Shown here: piece by piece, positions 1 to 12,500 of the stretch
How positions within the stretch are numbered: the stretch's first letter is position 1
How the letters are laid out: every line of letters starts with the position of its first letter
Translations under genes and position numbers: made by a program
Assembly: GCA_008360955.1 (NCBI GenBank)
Contig: LUCM01008391.1
Span: 71,911-135,910 of the forward strand
Length of the DNA stretch: 64,000 nucleotides
Reading direction: 5' to 3'
Source of the DNA: Fasciolopsis buskii
Lineage: Eukaryota > Platyhelminthes > Trematoda > Plagiorchiida > Fasciolidae
Notes under the pieces: generated by a model
What the model saw: only the letters and a program-made list of their open reading frames with translations
Told to the model about the DNA's origin: nothing
Databases searched by the model: none

Positions 1-660
1 TTACAATTCTAATGATCGTACAACTGCGTCTGATCAACGCAATGCATTAGTTCATTATTAATTACACGTGCATTCCAACCAAAACCCAAAGATATGATCG
101 TAAACAATTTATTGTGAATCATTCTAAACTTATGATTAATTGCATTGATTTCCACTTGTACGTGGTCATCGCATGACTTTACCAAATTCGGTAAGCATCC
201 TTCGTCATTCCTTGGGTCTCCCAATCTACTATGCGGTTCGCTGCACGTGGAGATGTTTTTTCGAGTCTAGTTTTCGTTGGCCATCTCGATATTTTTTCTG
301 TTCATAATTGAGATCCTACTCGGATACCTGATCGCTGTACTCTGCTTCTTCATCCAATATCTATTGCAAAAGTAATTCGTCGATTCCCCACAAAGCATTG
401 TGGTCTAGAATGTTTACCTCACATATACTTGGACAGTGTGTGCTCTCTTGATTGACTGACCTTTCCATCCTCAGTCCTTCATGAGGTATCACCGTATCTT
501 AGCTTCTATTATGACACCTTGTACCTTACTAAGAAATTTCGTGTGAAACCCGACCGATTCCCCTTTACTTACTTTGGACGAGTGTGCCGAACTAAAAACG
601 AACAAGATTGGTTTGCGGTACGCAATCAAACAAAATATCAGAGCCTGAGAACTGTATCAC

Positions 661-661
<1 letters not shown>

Positions 662-731
<70 letters not shown>

Positions 732-794
732 ATAGTAGTAGTAGTAATAGTAGCAGTAGTGGTAATAGTAGTAGTAGTAGTAGTAGTAGTAGTA
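662..794. repeat. (AGT)n trinucleotide microsatellite
   Basis: Roughly 130 bp of AGT/TAG units, pure for the first ~70 bases and interrupted afterwards by AAT and GGT variants. It creates long spurious reading frames of poly-valine and poly-serine on the plus strand, which should not be annotated as proteins. Confidence 0.95.
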
Positions 795-2821
795 TTTAGT
801 AGTATTACTACCTGTATTGTTAGTTTTGGTTATACTGGTGCCTGTAATGTCAGTAGTAGGTTTTTATTCCTTTGGTGGCGATTCAACCACAAAGTATAAT
901 GTATTCTTTCCGGAAAATTGCACCAATGCTGGGGATACCACTGGCCTCGGGCCAATTAAACTCATCATCGAGGCACGTGATCAATAAGCGTTCTCAGGTA
1001 AGTGTTTTCCTTTCTGAACGCCAACATCCTTCCACCATCAATAGTTTCCACGACTTAGTAAGATGAACTTCGCTAAGTTGTTTTGTTGGTTAAAAACTAA
1101 TAGCATTATAGAATAGTTTTTTTATTGCCATTTTAAAGTATTGCAAGAAATAGACTAACCCGATGAGTATACAGTTTAAGAAACCCAGTCTCTGCTAGGG
1201 CAAATTTGATCATTTTTGGTCATACATGAATCGTTTTCTTTTAAAATTTGTCACTGTTAACAGTATAAAATATGATCAAAGCAAAAAACAAAAGTGGTCG
1301 CCGAATTACAGAAAGTATGAAGTGGACGTTTTGTTGCTGTTGTTGTTGTTTTTGTACGAATGTAAAATACTAACCGCGAATATAATGGTTCCGCGTGTGG
1401 AATTGTACAAGAATGAGGACCTGTGATGAGAATGAACTGATTTGGGCAGGATAGATTGATGAAAAAAAGAATAGAATGCAGCGGCAAATTTCAGTCGTTT
1501 CTTTATTGGAAATTGCCGAGTCTGAATTGCGCACAGAAATTCACGTCATTTCCTGGTTTTTTTTTCGGACAATGAGTAGTTCTTTGGTTGCATACGTACA
1601 TGTATATATACATATATCTATGTATATAAATCTAGGAGTGAAGACAAAAACGAAACGTCGCATTAGCTTTGAGCACGATATCAAATAAAAATGAATAGGA
1701 TGCAAATGTAGCTCTGGAACTGTTTAATTATGTTTCCAAGTAACTCACATAAATTTTCCATAGTAAGTCAAAACAATGTCTGACCATAATGTAGTTGCTA
1801 GTTCGTCGGTGTTGCTGACAACTCTCTTCAGTGTCATGATGTCACTGGACGAGTGAAAACCATGTCTAAGATATGAAGACTGTCTGGTCATGAAAAGGTG
1901 ACTTGCCTAAGTAGGAAACCATGTCACGAAATGTAAAGATAAAACTAAACTTCGTAATAAGGCTGCATTAAGTTGTTTCGCTAATTTATTTGCATAATCA
2001 ACACTAGTTGGCTTTCTTTTAACGGTCCCGTTGCAGTAGATAGCCAGTTCAGTTTAAGTTTGCACAGCCACTAATCATGAAACAACGTGCACTGGCTTGT
2101 GATTACTGCTGATTGTTGCAGGACTATCTGGTTAGGAGGAAAGAAAGAATGAGGCATCGTGGAAGATCGATTGAAAAATAGTTAGTTGCGAAACTTTATT
2201 GAATAGGAAAGCTTTTTGATGTAAAAATTCGTCTGATTGCTGCCATGAGCCAAATCACCCATTGGCTTCAACCGCCCAATTGCTAAAGTTTTCAAACTTT
2301 TTTCCCGTAAGGTATTTTTATTAATCTTTCGACTACCCAAGCCTAAAGATGCGCCTGCCTGTGTACATTGTTTGAGCGCAAACTACTTAGATTAATAATT
2401 TACCTGAAGCCTTCTGTTTTTATTACTGTTACTTGGGTAGAACATACGTCCTTGAATAACTACTGGAAAACGTGAGAATGAAGACCACCAATGATTGCTG
2501 AGAATGAAATATTTTTCAGTATGATGGTTGTGAACAAAGAATACCATTTCATTCAAAATCGATTCAGTATTGAGATTCGCCTGCCTCGATCAATCGGTAT
2601 TTGGGTGACATTATTAGCCCGAACGCACTGATGAGCACTTTGCGGGTCATGGCCGATTGCCATATATGCTTAAATTTGTTTCATTATTGGGTGGAAAGTA
2701 AAACCAGGGTGTAAACAGTCGATGAATTAGCCGAAATACCGGAAAAGAAAATTTCGTGGTTTGTGCCGAATCTACCGTCAGGCGTTGATTACTGTAACTT
2801 TCAACCTCATCTGGCGCCGAG

Positions 2822-2894
2822 CCTCATGCGCTAGGATGGAGCCTAGGGCTTTCCGTTTAACGAGCGGATGTTCTAGCATGTTGAACTACCATGG
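2822..2894 (-). repeat. Degenerate tRNA-derived (SINE-like) sequence
   Basis: Read on the minus strand there is a D-arm-like stretch TAGTTCAACATGCTAGAAC, and after the usual spacing a B-box-like GGCTCCATCC, followed by CTAGCGC. The layout is that of a tRNA, but the B box departs from GGTTCRANTCC and no complete cloverleaf closes, so I call it a tRNA-derived relic and not a tRNA gene. Confidence 0.4.
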
Positions 2895-4870
2895 TCAATG
2901 TTACGAATTTCGTTGACCAATTTAGCACCAGTTAACATCTTGGTATTTGACAATATTTATCCTAGACTGAAAAAACACTTAGAAACGTTTTTGCTTAACT
3001 CTGGAACAACTACACGAAAACACGAATCAAGTAGAGAATAAAATGACCAGATGTAACAAAAAGACTTGTTTAATCAGTAGACGAGTAAGAAGGCAAACAA
3101 CCTCGTGATTGCTCTCAAATTCCCCTCTCTCCGGGGATGGGGGTTCGTCATTGGGAATGAGTTTCGCAATGGCATCCTAGGCGAATCTTAAGTAATTAAT
3201 TAAACAGATCAACGACGACTTTGATTAGAAAGGATTTTTCTGTTTTCTACAAGAGCGACGAAAAAAACCGGGGAAAAAATCACAAGTAAAACATCACGAG
3301 ACGATAAGAGGCCATTTGGGGTTAGGTTTATTGGTTTACTCCTAGGTGACGGACAACTGAGATTTGTCAAAAAATTTCACAGTTCAAAAATGATCAGTAA
3401 AAAGGAAGAAAAGCATTTAGCAGATTTTTCACACGTATGCAGATGCAGGAACACATGCTATACGTTTATAGAAGGATCTTTGTAAGATTAATACGAATGT
3501 ACGAAGATGCCAAGAATAGCAAACGTTTTCCGGGGATGTATAAATAATGGCGGTTTATAGAAGACGAAAAGATGACTTGGAAAAACAACTAGATAAAATC
3601 ATTAGTTGTCCAGGATGAAACTGCAGGCCCTAGGAGAGAAGATCGCTGTGAGAACGCTTGTCCTCAAGACATCTTTCGTGATCATTTAGATTTATACTTT
3701 TCTACTCCATCAAAAGTGTTGTATTTTAGGAAAAAGAAATATTCTGATGTAAAAAATTTCAATACCATCGAGATTTGTAAAATATCTTGAAAAACGTTCG
3801 GACAAAACATCTGCAGCATTTATCGACCGAGTTTTCCATCATCCACCTTCTTATAACATCGTTACCACGGCATTTTCTTTCGTGGTGATTCACATGCTCA
3901 TTCCAGGTTTGGAATGGATTGCATTTCTCAAGGGAAGAGAAGCAGTTCTCTGGGACCGCTAATATACACATCGGTATTTTTAAATAAACAAAACAATAAC
4001 AAATTTTCGAAGTTTCTTATTATAGTAAGACTTACGTATTCAAATAAAGTTGGATGTGAATCTGCGTAGACGATTGTGATAGTGGTGTTTTGAACAGCAT
4101 GCTAGCTAGCTACATCCAGTTCCATTTATGCACACTCGGGTGTAGCGTATTATGTCCTACGCTCGATGGACTCGCTGTGGGAACGCGTTATATAATGGCA
4201 AATGAAAGATCTCGATTAATCATGAAAACCAGAACAATACCAATTCCAATAAATCCGTCAGCCATCACGATAAAAATGGGGACAAAACGAGTGCCGTGTA
4301 TGAAGCTGAAGCAAAGTGGGTGCAAAATAAGAGCAGGTTACAGCTATTCAACGGGGTCTAGAGTTAGGCCCCAAGATCATAGGTTTACATGAAATCCATT
4401 TTGTGGTTGGCAAAGTGGAAAGGGAAATGGAAACACCACAATTGGTTACATGTCAGAATGACTCAATGGTTAGGTGGCAGAACACGCAGTTTTGTTAGGC
4501 TAATTTTACTTACTTTGATCCTTTGTGCTACGGCAGTGGGGGGGGATTTATTTTTCGTCTACTTTAGTCAAAAGTTTGTGTGCTTGAGAATAGATGACGC
4601 AATATGTACTGGGACATTATGTTTGCAATACAACCATTTTTGCACAATAGAAAATTGTGCAAGATTGTCTGTTCGTAAGGTGTCGTGCAAAGGCCCGTCA
4701 ATTGATAAAGCAACACATTTGTCTTTGAACGAACTTCAGAATCAAAAGAGCGTTTGGCTATTGGGCAATGCCATAAACAATTTTATCTCGTTCTATCCAA
4801 AGAATATAAGACAGCACTTTGTTTGGATACGAGCACGTCACAGGTATGAAGTAACAAACCACCGTAATGC

Positions 4871-4878
4871 NNNNNNNN
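4871..4878. other. Assembly gap (8 N)
   Basis: A run of eight N lies inside the tandem duplication. Its true size and content are unknown. Confidence 0.98.
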
Positions 4879-4948
4879 TGATTGCAAAACTTGCCTTGAG
4901 AAAGACTACCCACGGTAGTCGAAACGTTGGCGCATTACATCTACCAAC
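4879..4948 (+). repeat. Dispersed repeat with hairpin + CGAAAC motif, copy A
   Basis: The segment closely matches a second one at 52788-52861. It contains a perfect 7-bp stem, GACTACC (4904-4910) and GGTAGTC (4914-4920), with a CAC loop, directly followed by GAAACG. A stem followed by GAAAC recalls helix II of hammerhead ribozymes, which occur in Penelope-like elements and flatworm satellites. The 5' core here is TTGAGAAA, not CTGANGA, so catalytic activity is unlikely as written. The link to any named element is inference. Confidence 0.6.
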
Positions 4949-6837
4949 ACATTTGTCTTTGAACGAACTTCAGAATCAAAAGAGCGTTTGGCTATTGGGC
5001 AATGCCATAAACAATTTTATCTCGTTCTATCCAAAGAATATAAGACAGCACTTTGTTTGGATACGAGCACGTCACAGGTATGAAGTAACAAACCACCGTA
5101 ATGCTGACTCAGGTGGTCTCTTTATTTGCCGGCCCATTACTGAGTTGGCTTTGTGGTGGATAATCGTCCTAATCGGTCCGTAGCAGAGTCTTCAAGTATA
5201 TGTTGAAAAATAGCTGCTATCGTTCGGCCCTCTTGACAAACAAGCCTGTATTAGATGGTCAGCCAACTTTATTTGAGGTTTGTAGAGACAGCTTGCTGAC
5301 GTGCACACGACATTACTTAACTGAAAACGGGAGTGCAGCTATCGAACCACATGAGCAAGTGTGACCCCTTCGCTTGTAATCAGTTCCCTCAACGGCAGCT
5401 CGTTGGCTCACAGACCGCAAACGTGGATCGGCCCCAGTTAAGACTAGGGATTTGATCAAATGATGACAATTCAGCTGTGGGACGAAGTTCATTGAAGGCG
5501 TTTATTGGGTTCACCTCCAAAGTGTCCGAAAGCGAAAGAGCAGAAAGAAAATCTGAGCCAACCATCCCACAGTTCGTCATTCCACATGCCTATCTGCATT
5601 TAGAAGAAAACAAAAAATGCTTCCATTTACCATTCGTGGTTATAAGGTCAGGTCCTGTCTGCAAGAACGGAACTCACATCGCTGTCGCGCGCAAACGGGA
5701 AGCGAACTTTTCCATTTCGGGGGCGGTAACAGCAATGTGTATTCGCAGATCATTAGACTTTGAAGCAAGACCCGTGTCGACTCGTGGCGATTTTTATTCC
5801 GTACTCACTTAAGACGATCCAAACGGAGTCTCGACGGCCTAAGGCTGGCAAAAGTTTGAAAATATTTGACCACTATGTACAATGACAGATTCCATGAACA
5901 AATTTGTGTAATAGCGTCCGAAGTAAGAAGAAGGTACAACATTGTCATAGCGTTCAGTGTTAGCGCAAATCAGATTTAGTCATTCATTTTCTTCCCACAG
6001 TTACGACTGTCTGCAAGCTACAACTACGAGGTCACTCGGCATATCAGTCGTCAATTCCGTCCAATGCGAACAGACATGCGCATTCACAAGTCAAATTTAT
6101 TGCATGCGGCCAGGATCCGGTCAAATTTCGGGCAGCTTTTCGTCCATCAACGTTGCGCTGTTACATGCAGACACAAATGCACAAATGACACGAAGGCAAC
6201 AGCTAGCCTCAGCGTTTGTTCAGGCTTTCGTCCTGCATTCTGTTACCTGTTTTCTGATATTTAGGCTTCTCCTTACCGGACATCCTTGTTTAGTTTTCAT
6301 GGGGGTTCTGATCTCTGAACATGGTATTTCATTGTACTACGGTGTGACAAACATGATCGGGTGTTGGTGCATATCGCCGATGGTGTGTTGCTCGTATTTT
6401 GAAGACATCACTTTCGGATCGCCGGAATAGCTAGCTCCCGAAGACCCCATAGTTCTAGTTTGTCTGAATTAACCATGTGGAGCTTTTCTGGACCTTTGGA
6501 CAATACAAAATTTGCCTGCATTTTTTATAACCTACAATCAACAACAAGTGCCAAGGCTGAAGTGGTCGGCTTTTAATCTCACCAGTAGTGCCGTAGCCCA
6601 GATGATATCGGTCTCATTAGCTGAAAACCCAGAATTTAGATATATCTCCACTCGTTACTAGCAATTATGGTGCGCATTTCTTGAACGAGCAAATTCCCGG
6701 ATTGAGACGCTGGTTTACCACTGACATACTTTGTGTTCTGTCTAACTGCGTCGACTACAAACATTTCAGTTATATCTGTGATCGAGTTGAGTTTATGACC
6801 ATCAAATCTACAATTTGTCACCCAGATTGTTCTTGAT

Positions 6838-6990
6838 TGGCGGTGGTCAACTGGATAAGGTCATAGCGTTTGGTCCTGAAGGTCACGGGTTCGAATCCTT
6901 CCATTGCCATTCCACTTCCTCACTGGGCAGCCTTCTTTTGGCCGCTGCTTCCTTACTGAGACAAGGTACATTGCTATTTTATTAATAAAG
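6838..6990 (+). repeat. tRNA-derived SINE-like element
   Basis: A tRNA-like head (6838-6908) has acceptor arms TGGCGGT and ATTGCCA, which pair over 7 bp with two G-U pairs, an A-box TGGTCAACTGG and an exact B-box GGTTCGAATCC. The T-stem 3' strand is degenerate, so it is not a functional tRNA. It is followed by a tail containing CACTGGGCAGCC and TTGGCCGCTGC that recurs at 45.1 and 54.4 kb and in part at 9.5 kb. A tRNA head with a conserved body is the standard structure of a pol III SINE. This is the best-preserved copy in the window. Confidence 0.75.
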
Positions 6991-9481
6991 GAGGTAGAAG
7001 ACTAAATCTAATTGACAATGATACCCTGAAGGTCACTTTCAAGTGCGGAAATTTGCTGCCAAGAGTAACTCAGTAGACCGAGGTCCACATATAGTCCACG
7101 GCGTCTGACAACGAAGAATAAACTAGAACACGATAGATCTGGAGATCGCCTTTTAGCCGTCGCGCCTTGGCTAGTAAAAATCCTTAGTTTTAGGGGAACC
7201 AAAGACATTTCTGATGGGTGGAAGGTGGTATAACAAGAAGAGTATAATAATCGGGAAAGTTGCAAAGGGATTTTACAGCCTTTCAGTTCATTTAACCAAT
7301 TGATTTGAACTATCATTAAGTACTCCCATAGTTCATCTTAATACGTCCTCGGATCGTGAATTCCTGCCTGTGAATTGGGCATTCTGTCAACATAAGGCAA
7401 GTAACGAAATCTTACCTCGTGTGGGCTTAATTTCGCCAAAATGAAAGGAAATTACTTATATGCGGCACTAACGTCAAGTTCACCATTAGTAAAACAAGAA
7501 GCAAGAAAAGCGAGCAAGTTATCGTTGATTAGCGTCAGCAGTTCCTCAAGTACTGCCCATGCTGATCAAGTGGTCTGGCTCCGTATGTCGTGTTCAAAGC
7601 TCCTTCATACGTGGGGAGCCTACCGAGAAGTTACCTATAGTAGTGGCCCATTACTGTCAGCCGGCTGCCTGTGGCGGCGCGCAAGCAGTAAGTGATAAGT
7701 GCTACATCACATGAGCGAACTGGTGTAGCCTAAGGGCTATGCTATGACACTGAACTGGCAGTACTGCTCGATCAGTAGTGGACCGCCAAAGCGGTACTGG
7801 TCCACGATCAGAGTGGATTCCAACTCGCAGCTATTCCATTCGAACTCTAAGCAGGGATCATCAACAAGCAAACTGCCTAACGTGAGCACGGCGAATAGTG
7901 CAATAATCTGATCTTGCTAATCTTGAACAAAGAAATCCCGTCAATTACGTTTTAACATGTGCCAAGATGAGCAATGCAGTTCACAGATGAGTTACAACGC
8001 TTCATGAATTCTGTGTTCACAATTTCATTAATTTCGAACTTGTATCTTAGACCATATGCCGCCGATTCCACACCACTGAACACTATGGCAGCTATGCATT
8101 TCGACCCAACATTAGTGAACGTGACTGGATGGAGAATACACGAGAACATGTCACTACTACAAATCAGCCAATTAGAAAAATAGCAAGAAATATTAGTCGA
8201 GACGACGGATAACTGCATTCTCCTAAACCGTCCTTTAAACGGACGAGGTGATATTGTTTTTCTTGAGTTTTCGCTACCACTGAATTAGTACAGTTTCAAA
8301 TTGCGAATAGCAACGGACATGCAAAAGCATTTTTAACGAGAGCAAAGTGCTTTTAGCCGCTGGATTGTTTTGTGGAACAGTCAGGTGAACACGGATTTTC
8401 CTTTGTCTAAAATTTAAAAGGTTAAAACTCATACGTACTGGGCGTCCAAAAATCTGTACTATGTGCTTACTGGAAAAGACGTTTATCTCCGAGCTAACTC
8501 AGAATTAGTCCACAAGGTCTGATAAGTAAAATCTGGTGCTATGCGACCATTATCCTAATGAAAAAAGAACTAATCTGATTTGTTTCAGTCTGGTGAGCAG
8601 AAGACCACGTTCCCATTCCAAACTGGTTGAAGTCGAATTTTTAATTTTTAATATTTACACTGATGTACCCCCTTTTGTCGTTGTGCAACACGTTCGAATG
8701 CCTAAAATTTAACCGACGAGGAGTAACTGCTCCGTTCGTATCATCACGGTTTCCAAGTTACATGTGGTAAATGATAGCCTAGGAACCTTCAAAGAAAACT
8801 GGACTGTCGAGCTAGACGAAAATTGGAGATTCTAACAGAGGTGCTATTACAGGGGATATAATATTCCCCGAACAGGTTATGCGTGAGCAGCGTGTCGTTC
8901 GAATCGATGTCTGTCCCCGTTTCGATAATCAGTAAAAGTGTACACGTCAACAAGAGTTCTCCATTAGTGTATGCATGAATTCGACCATTTTAAATGCAAT
9001 TTGTTGTCTGCGCATTGATGAGAGCACGTGGCCGATTTCGATGTACATATTTTCAATTCTGTTTGATCTCTGTTTCCGCTGTTTGCAAAGTTATCTGACC
9101 TTTAGTGTGATTGGCACAGTGGTTTTCGTTGATTGCTATTTTTCCCCGGCTAAGTCCAGTTTTCTGCGTACGTCTTATCACTTTTATTGGTTGATTCAGG
9201 CCCCAAAAAACACCTGAGAGCACAGTTGTTTGGCTGTGGATTAATTTGATCTTGGTTGTTCATTTCAAATTCAATCTTCTTGGATTGATAGGCTCTTTAT
9301 CTACAGGGCCCAACATACGTTCCTGTGGTCCACCGTGAATCAAAGAAGACGAAACTCATAGTGCACCGTAAAAATATCGTTTTCTAACCCAAATCGCTTC
9401 AGTAAGCAACGGCTGTGTGTGGGAAACATTTGGTTCAAGGATCACAGATTTTCAGCACACTTCGCCACTTTATAAACTCGT

Positions 9482-9590
9482 GCATGGCCCAGCAGAATCA
9501 ATGAACATAGGGAGGTCTGAGTGTTAACGACATCGGTTCAAATCTTCCCAGGTCTAGTCAGTTCCTCTTTGGACAGCTTATAATTTACCC
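9482..9590 (+). repeat. tRNA-derived SINE-like element, degenerate copy
   Basis: It shows an A-box-like TGGCCCAGCAG and a B-box-like CGGTTCAAATCTTCC, then a tail CAGTTCCTCTTTGGACAGC. The tail matches the body of the copies at 6.8 and 54.4 kb (TTCC...TTTGGCAGC). It is more decayed than the 6.8-kb copy. Confidence 0.5.
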
Positions 9591-12500
9591 GAGGGTAAAT
9601 CTTTCCATGAGAAATATTCCGTGTTATATCACTGGCGTAACAAATACAAATGTAAAGTTAGAAAAAATCACGGAAATACCACTAATTACCGTTTACGTTA
9701 ATTCAGTAAGCAAGTAAAAAATTGCCAAATAAAGCAATATATAATAATTAACCGAATGAAATCGCAGACTAAAAGAAATCAAACTACCCAAACAATTACT
9801 AGTGTCCCCAGATGACACTCAAAACAAGGGAGAATTTCTTCCCGAACTGATCAGATGGTTAGGAGATCCCCACATTATAGGCATTAAAAAGTGGTATAGA
9901 GCGACCGAAATGAAACTAATGGGTCAATTCTTCCGGGATTTTATAGGGATTCACTAAATGGGTTTTGGATTGTTTCCCCATAGTGCCGTTTTTGGTTGAC
10001 AGGAGTCTGGATGATATTGAAAAGACTTCTTGTTATCTATGACAGTCAGCTTAAGTCAAATTATAATCAACTACAATTTACACTTATGATTTGGGCATAC
10101 AGGTAGATTTTTTGAAGAACGTTGACGACAATACGAAGGGTAAATACCAACACAAGCTAGAAACAGCGGTTATTTTAAGGATCCAATTGTTCAGCTTGAC
10201 ACTGTGCCAATAAATATGCAAGATTGAGGACCTTTGCTGCATCCTTCACGGAACCGTTCATCCGGAATCTATTGGAAAAACAACCGTCTTTGGTGAAAAA
10301 TGGAACCAATTTTGTTAGTGACTTAAAACTAATTTTAAACAGATTTTTATTCGTATGGTTTACGTGGCGACTTTAACTAGAGGAACAAAACCGATGGAAA
10401 CACCCGATTATTTTTTTAAGTAAACAATTTGGGGAAAGAAATCTCCAGATTAAAGGTTCAGAAAAAATTGCAAACACAAAAAGAACGTAGATCACTAGTT
10501 ATTCAAACAAAAAGCAGAAGACTATTAGTAACGCATTTTTGTTGTTAGGATTGTCTTTATTATTAGGCAGCCAAACTATGTGACCGCTTATAGGGACTGC
10601 AGCTTAGCAGAGATATATCACGTAAAATCCCAGAGCACTTACAAACTTCGGTACTGGTGACCACAATTCCTGGAATTGATAAATCGTACAAAAATTTGGT
10701 ATCTGTTATTTTGTAGTTAAACGCGGTTAGTGGGCGAAGTTAAAATTGTCGTCCATAGCATCTACTTCTCTACCGGACTCTACTTGGAAAAAATCGATTG
10801 CCTAGGACAGTCTTGTAAACTCTAACACCCTCTCTGTGTTTCTCATAGAGAAAATCTTCACGATCGGATGGGTTAACCCGTTTACGGGCTGTTCAGAGTT
10901 AGAATCCGAATAGGGACCAGGACAAGGCGTCCAGTGTGACGAGATAGGTGTGGTTTAGAAGTCCACTTCATCGCACAGATTTTGTTGTCCTACACTACAT
11001 TGGGCACTATACTGATTGATATGATTACGACCACAGAAAGCAAACCTGATTCAGTTGATCAGTGGGTGTTAGCCGCACAAAACGCTTCCAACTCAACGTT
11101 CTGGAACAGCTAGCTTTCTGCCAACCTGCGTCCAAATATGCGTAATGCACTTACTATCCTATAAGCTCTATGATTTGCATTCGAAAGGAAGCAAGAACAG
11201 TCCCGGTTTAGCAGGTGCACTTTCTAATTAATAAATAGGCCAATGTGATCATGATGTCTGCGCTGTGAAACGAAACCGAAAGATTTCAATCTTCATAGGA
11301 GATGTATCGATGGCTTGTTGCACAGTGTTTCTTATAACTTAGCTGCCCTTATTTGTGAGTTGAAACAAAATGCCTTTCCGCTTGCTCTCACCCGATAGCC
11401 GGGTTCGTTGTTGAACTTAAAAAATTAGACACCCCGAAAAAAATTCTGTTTCACTTTACTAGGGTTAATTTGTTTCCGAAGGTTGACTTGTTTCGAGTGA
11501 GAGGCGGGTTCAGGGAACAAAATTGTGGCTAACTTAACCGAGACAATGAAATTAAGTTTCGAATTGGATCTTTTCGTCGTTTAGAGTCGTCTAGCGGCTT
11601 ATTAATGGTCTGGAAGTTGTAATCATAGTTGGTATTATAAGTGTTTTCTCACAATGCAAAGGTAGACTGGATTACTTCAACTCTCTGGTAGCGCAGCCTT
11701 GTCTGAAGTAAATATTTGTTTAATTCATCCTAAACGAATTTTGTCGTCCAGGACTTTTATTGCTGTGAATTGATCTGCGAGATGGTCTTTGGGCCAGAAT
11801 TCTAGACAGTTTGGCAACGATAACCAAAATAATCCGATTTCTGAGATTTGCTCGTCTTTTGAGGTCATTCAGCAAGATAAAATATGCGTAAGAAATTTTC
11901 GGGCTTTGGACTTATGTTTGTCCGATATACGGCAAACCTGGTTTTGTATTTGGGGCTTGTTTTTAATCTCTTCTTCCTTTCCTGATTTCTCCCGGGGTGA
12001 GCTAGTAATACGAATGCTGAATTCTGTTTGATGAGATCACCCGACCGACGGGGCTGATGCTTCAAGATTCTGCTACTTTTTTCTATTGCTAACGTTGAAG
12101 TTTCAAACCGGTAACATCATACCTGAAAAATCCACGTGTGTCGGCAGAAATTTCTTTTTACAGTTGTGCACCTACGTGCTGCCCCACAAGTGAAAGGGGA
12201 CTGAAGCCAGTGACAGGCTGTCTTACTAGTGAAAGAAACGAGCATTACAGAAACTCATGTAAAATATTAACACGAAACGTCAACATGATGATCGCTTGAC
12301 TACCATCGGTCATGCACGGATTAGGCTAGGTTTAGTCAATGGTCCAGTCCTGTTTCGTCCCACGATAATAAGCTTGTTGTGTCCTCTTAGCTGGATGATC
12401 CGTCGCCAGGTAACTTGACTCGAAGAGGACAACTGCAGAAATAATATAGTCTTAACACAAGGAATCGGCTTGGAAACCAAATTTCCGCTGATTAGGTCCC

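Larger units (their letters stand above)
1..4710. other. Non-coding flank, left end
   Basis: No ORF here has a recognisable domain or a convincing exon structure on either strand. The stretch holds a TAG/AGT trinucleotide microsatellite (662-794), a short alternating purine-pyrimidine tract near 1596-1634 and one degenerate tRNA-like sequence (2822-2894). Read against the main gene, which is on the minus strand, this is downstream flank or a very distal intron. I see nothing else in it. Confidence 0.5.
4711..5104. repeat. Tandem duplication with 234-bp period, interrupted by a gap
   Basis: Positions 4711-4870 and 4945-5104 are identical by eye over 160 bases, offset by 234. Between them lie eight N (4871-4878) and 66 bases that carry a dispersed repeat motif. 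The sequences just upstream of the two copies differ (GATAAAG versus CATCTAC), so this is not simply one contig end duplicated across the gap. A tandemly repeated element that the assembler could not resolve fits better. A 264-residue plus-strand frame runs through the Ns and both copies, so it encodes the same peptide segment twice. I do not regard it as a gene. Confidence 0.85.

Noticed and set aside
519..899. Poly-valine and poly-serine ORFs
   Set aside because: Frames through the AGT microsatellite; no other protein signal.
4904..4926. Active hammerhead ribozyme
   Set aside because: The stem plus GAAAC is present, but the essential CTGANGA core is not, and helices I and III are not evident.
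4389..5183. 264-codon ORF spanning the N gap
   Set aside because: It runs through eight unknown bases and the same 160-bp segment twice; the length is produced by the duplication.
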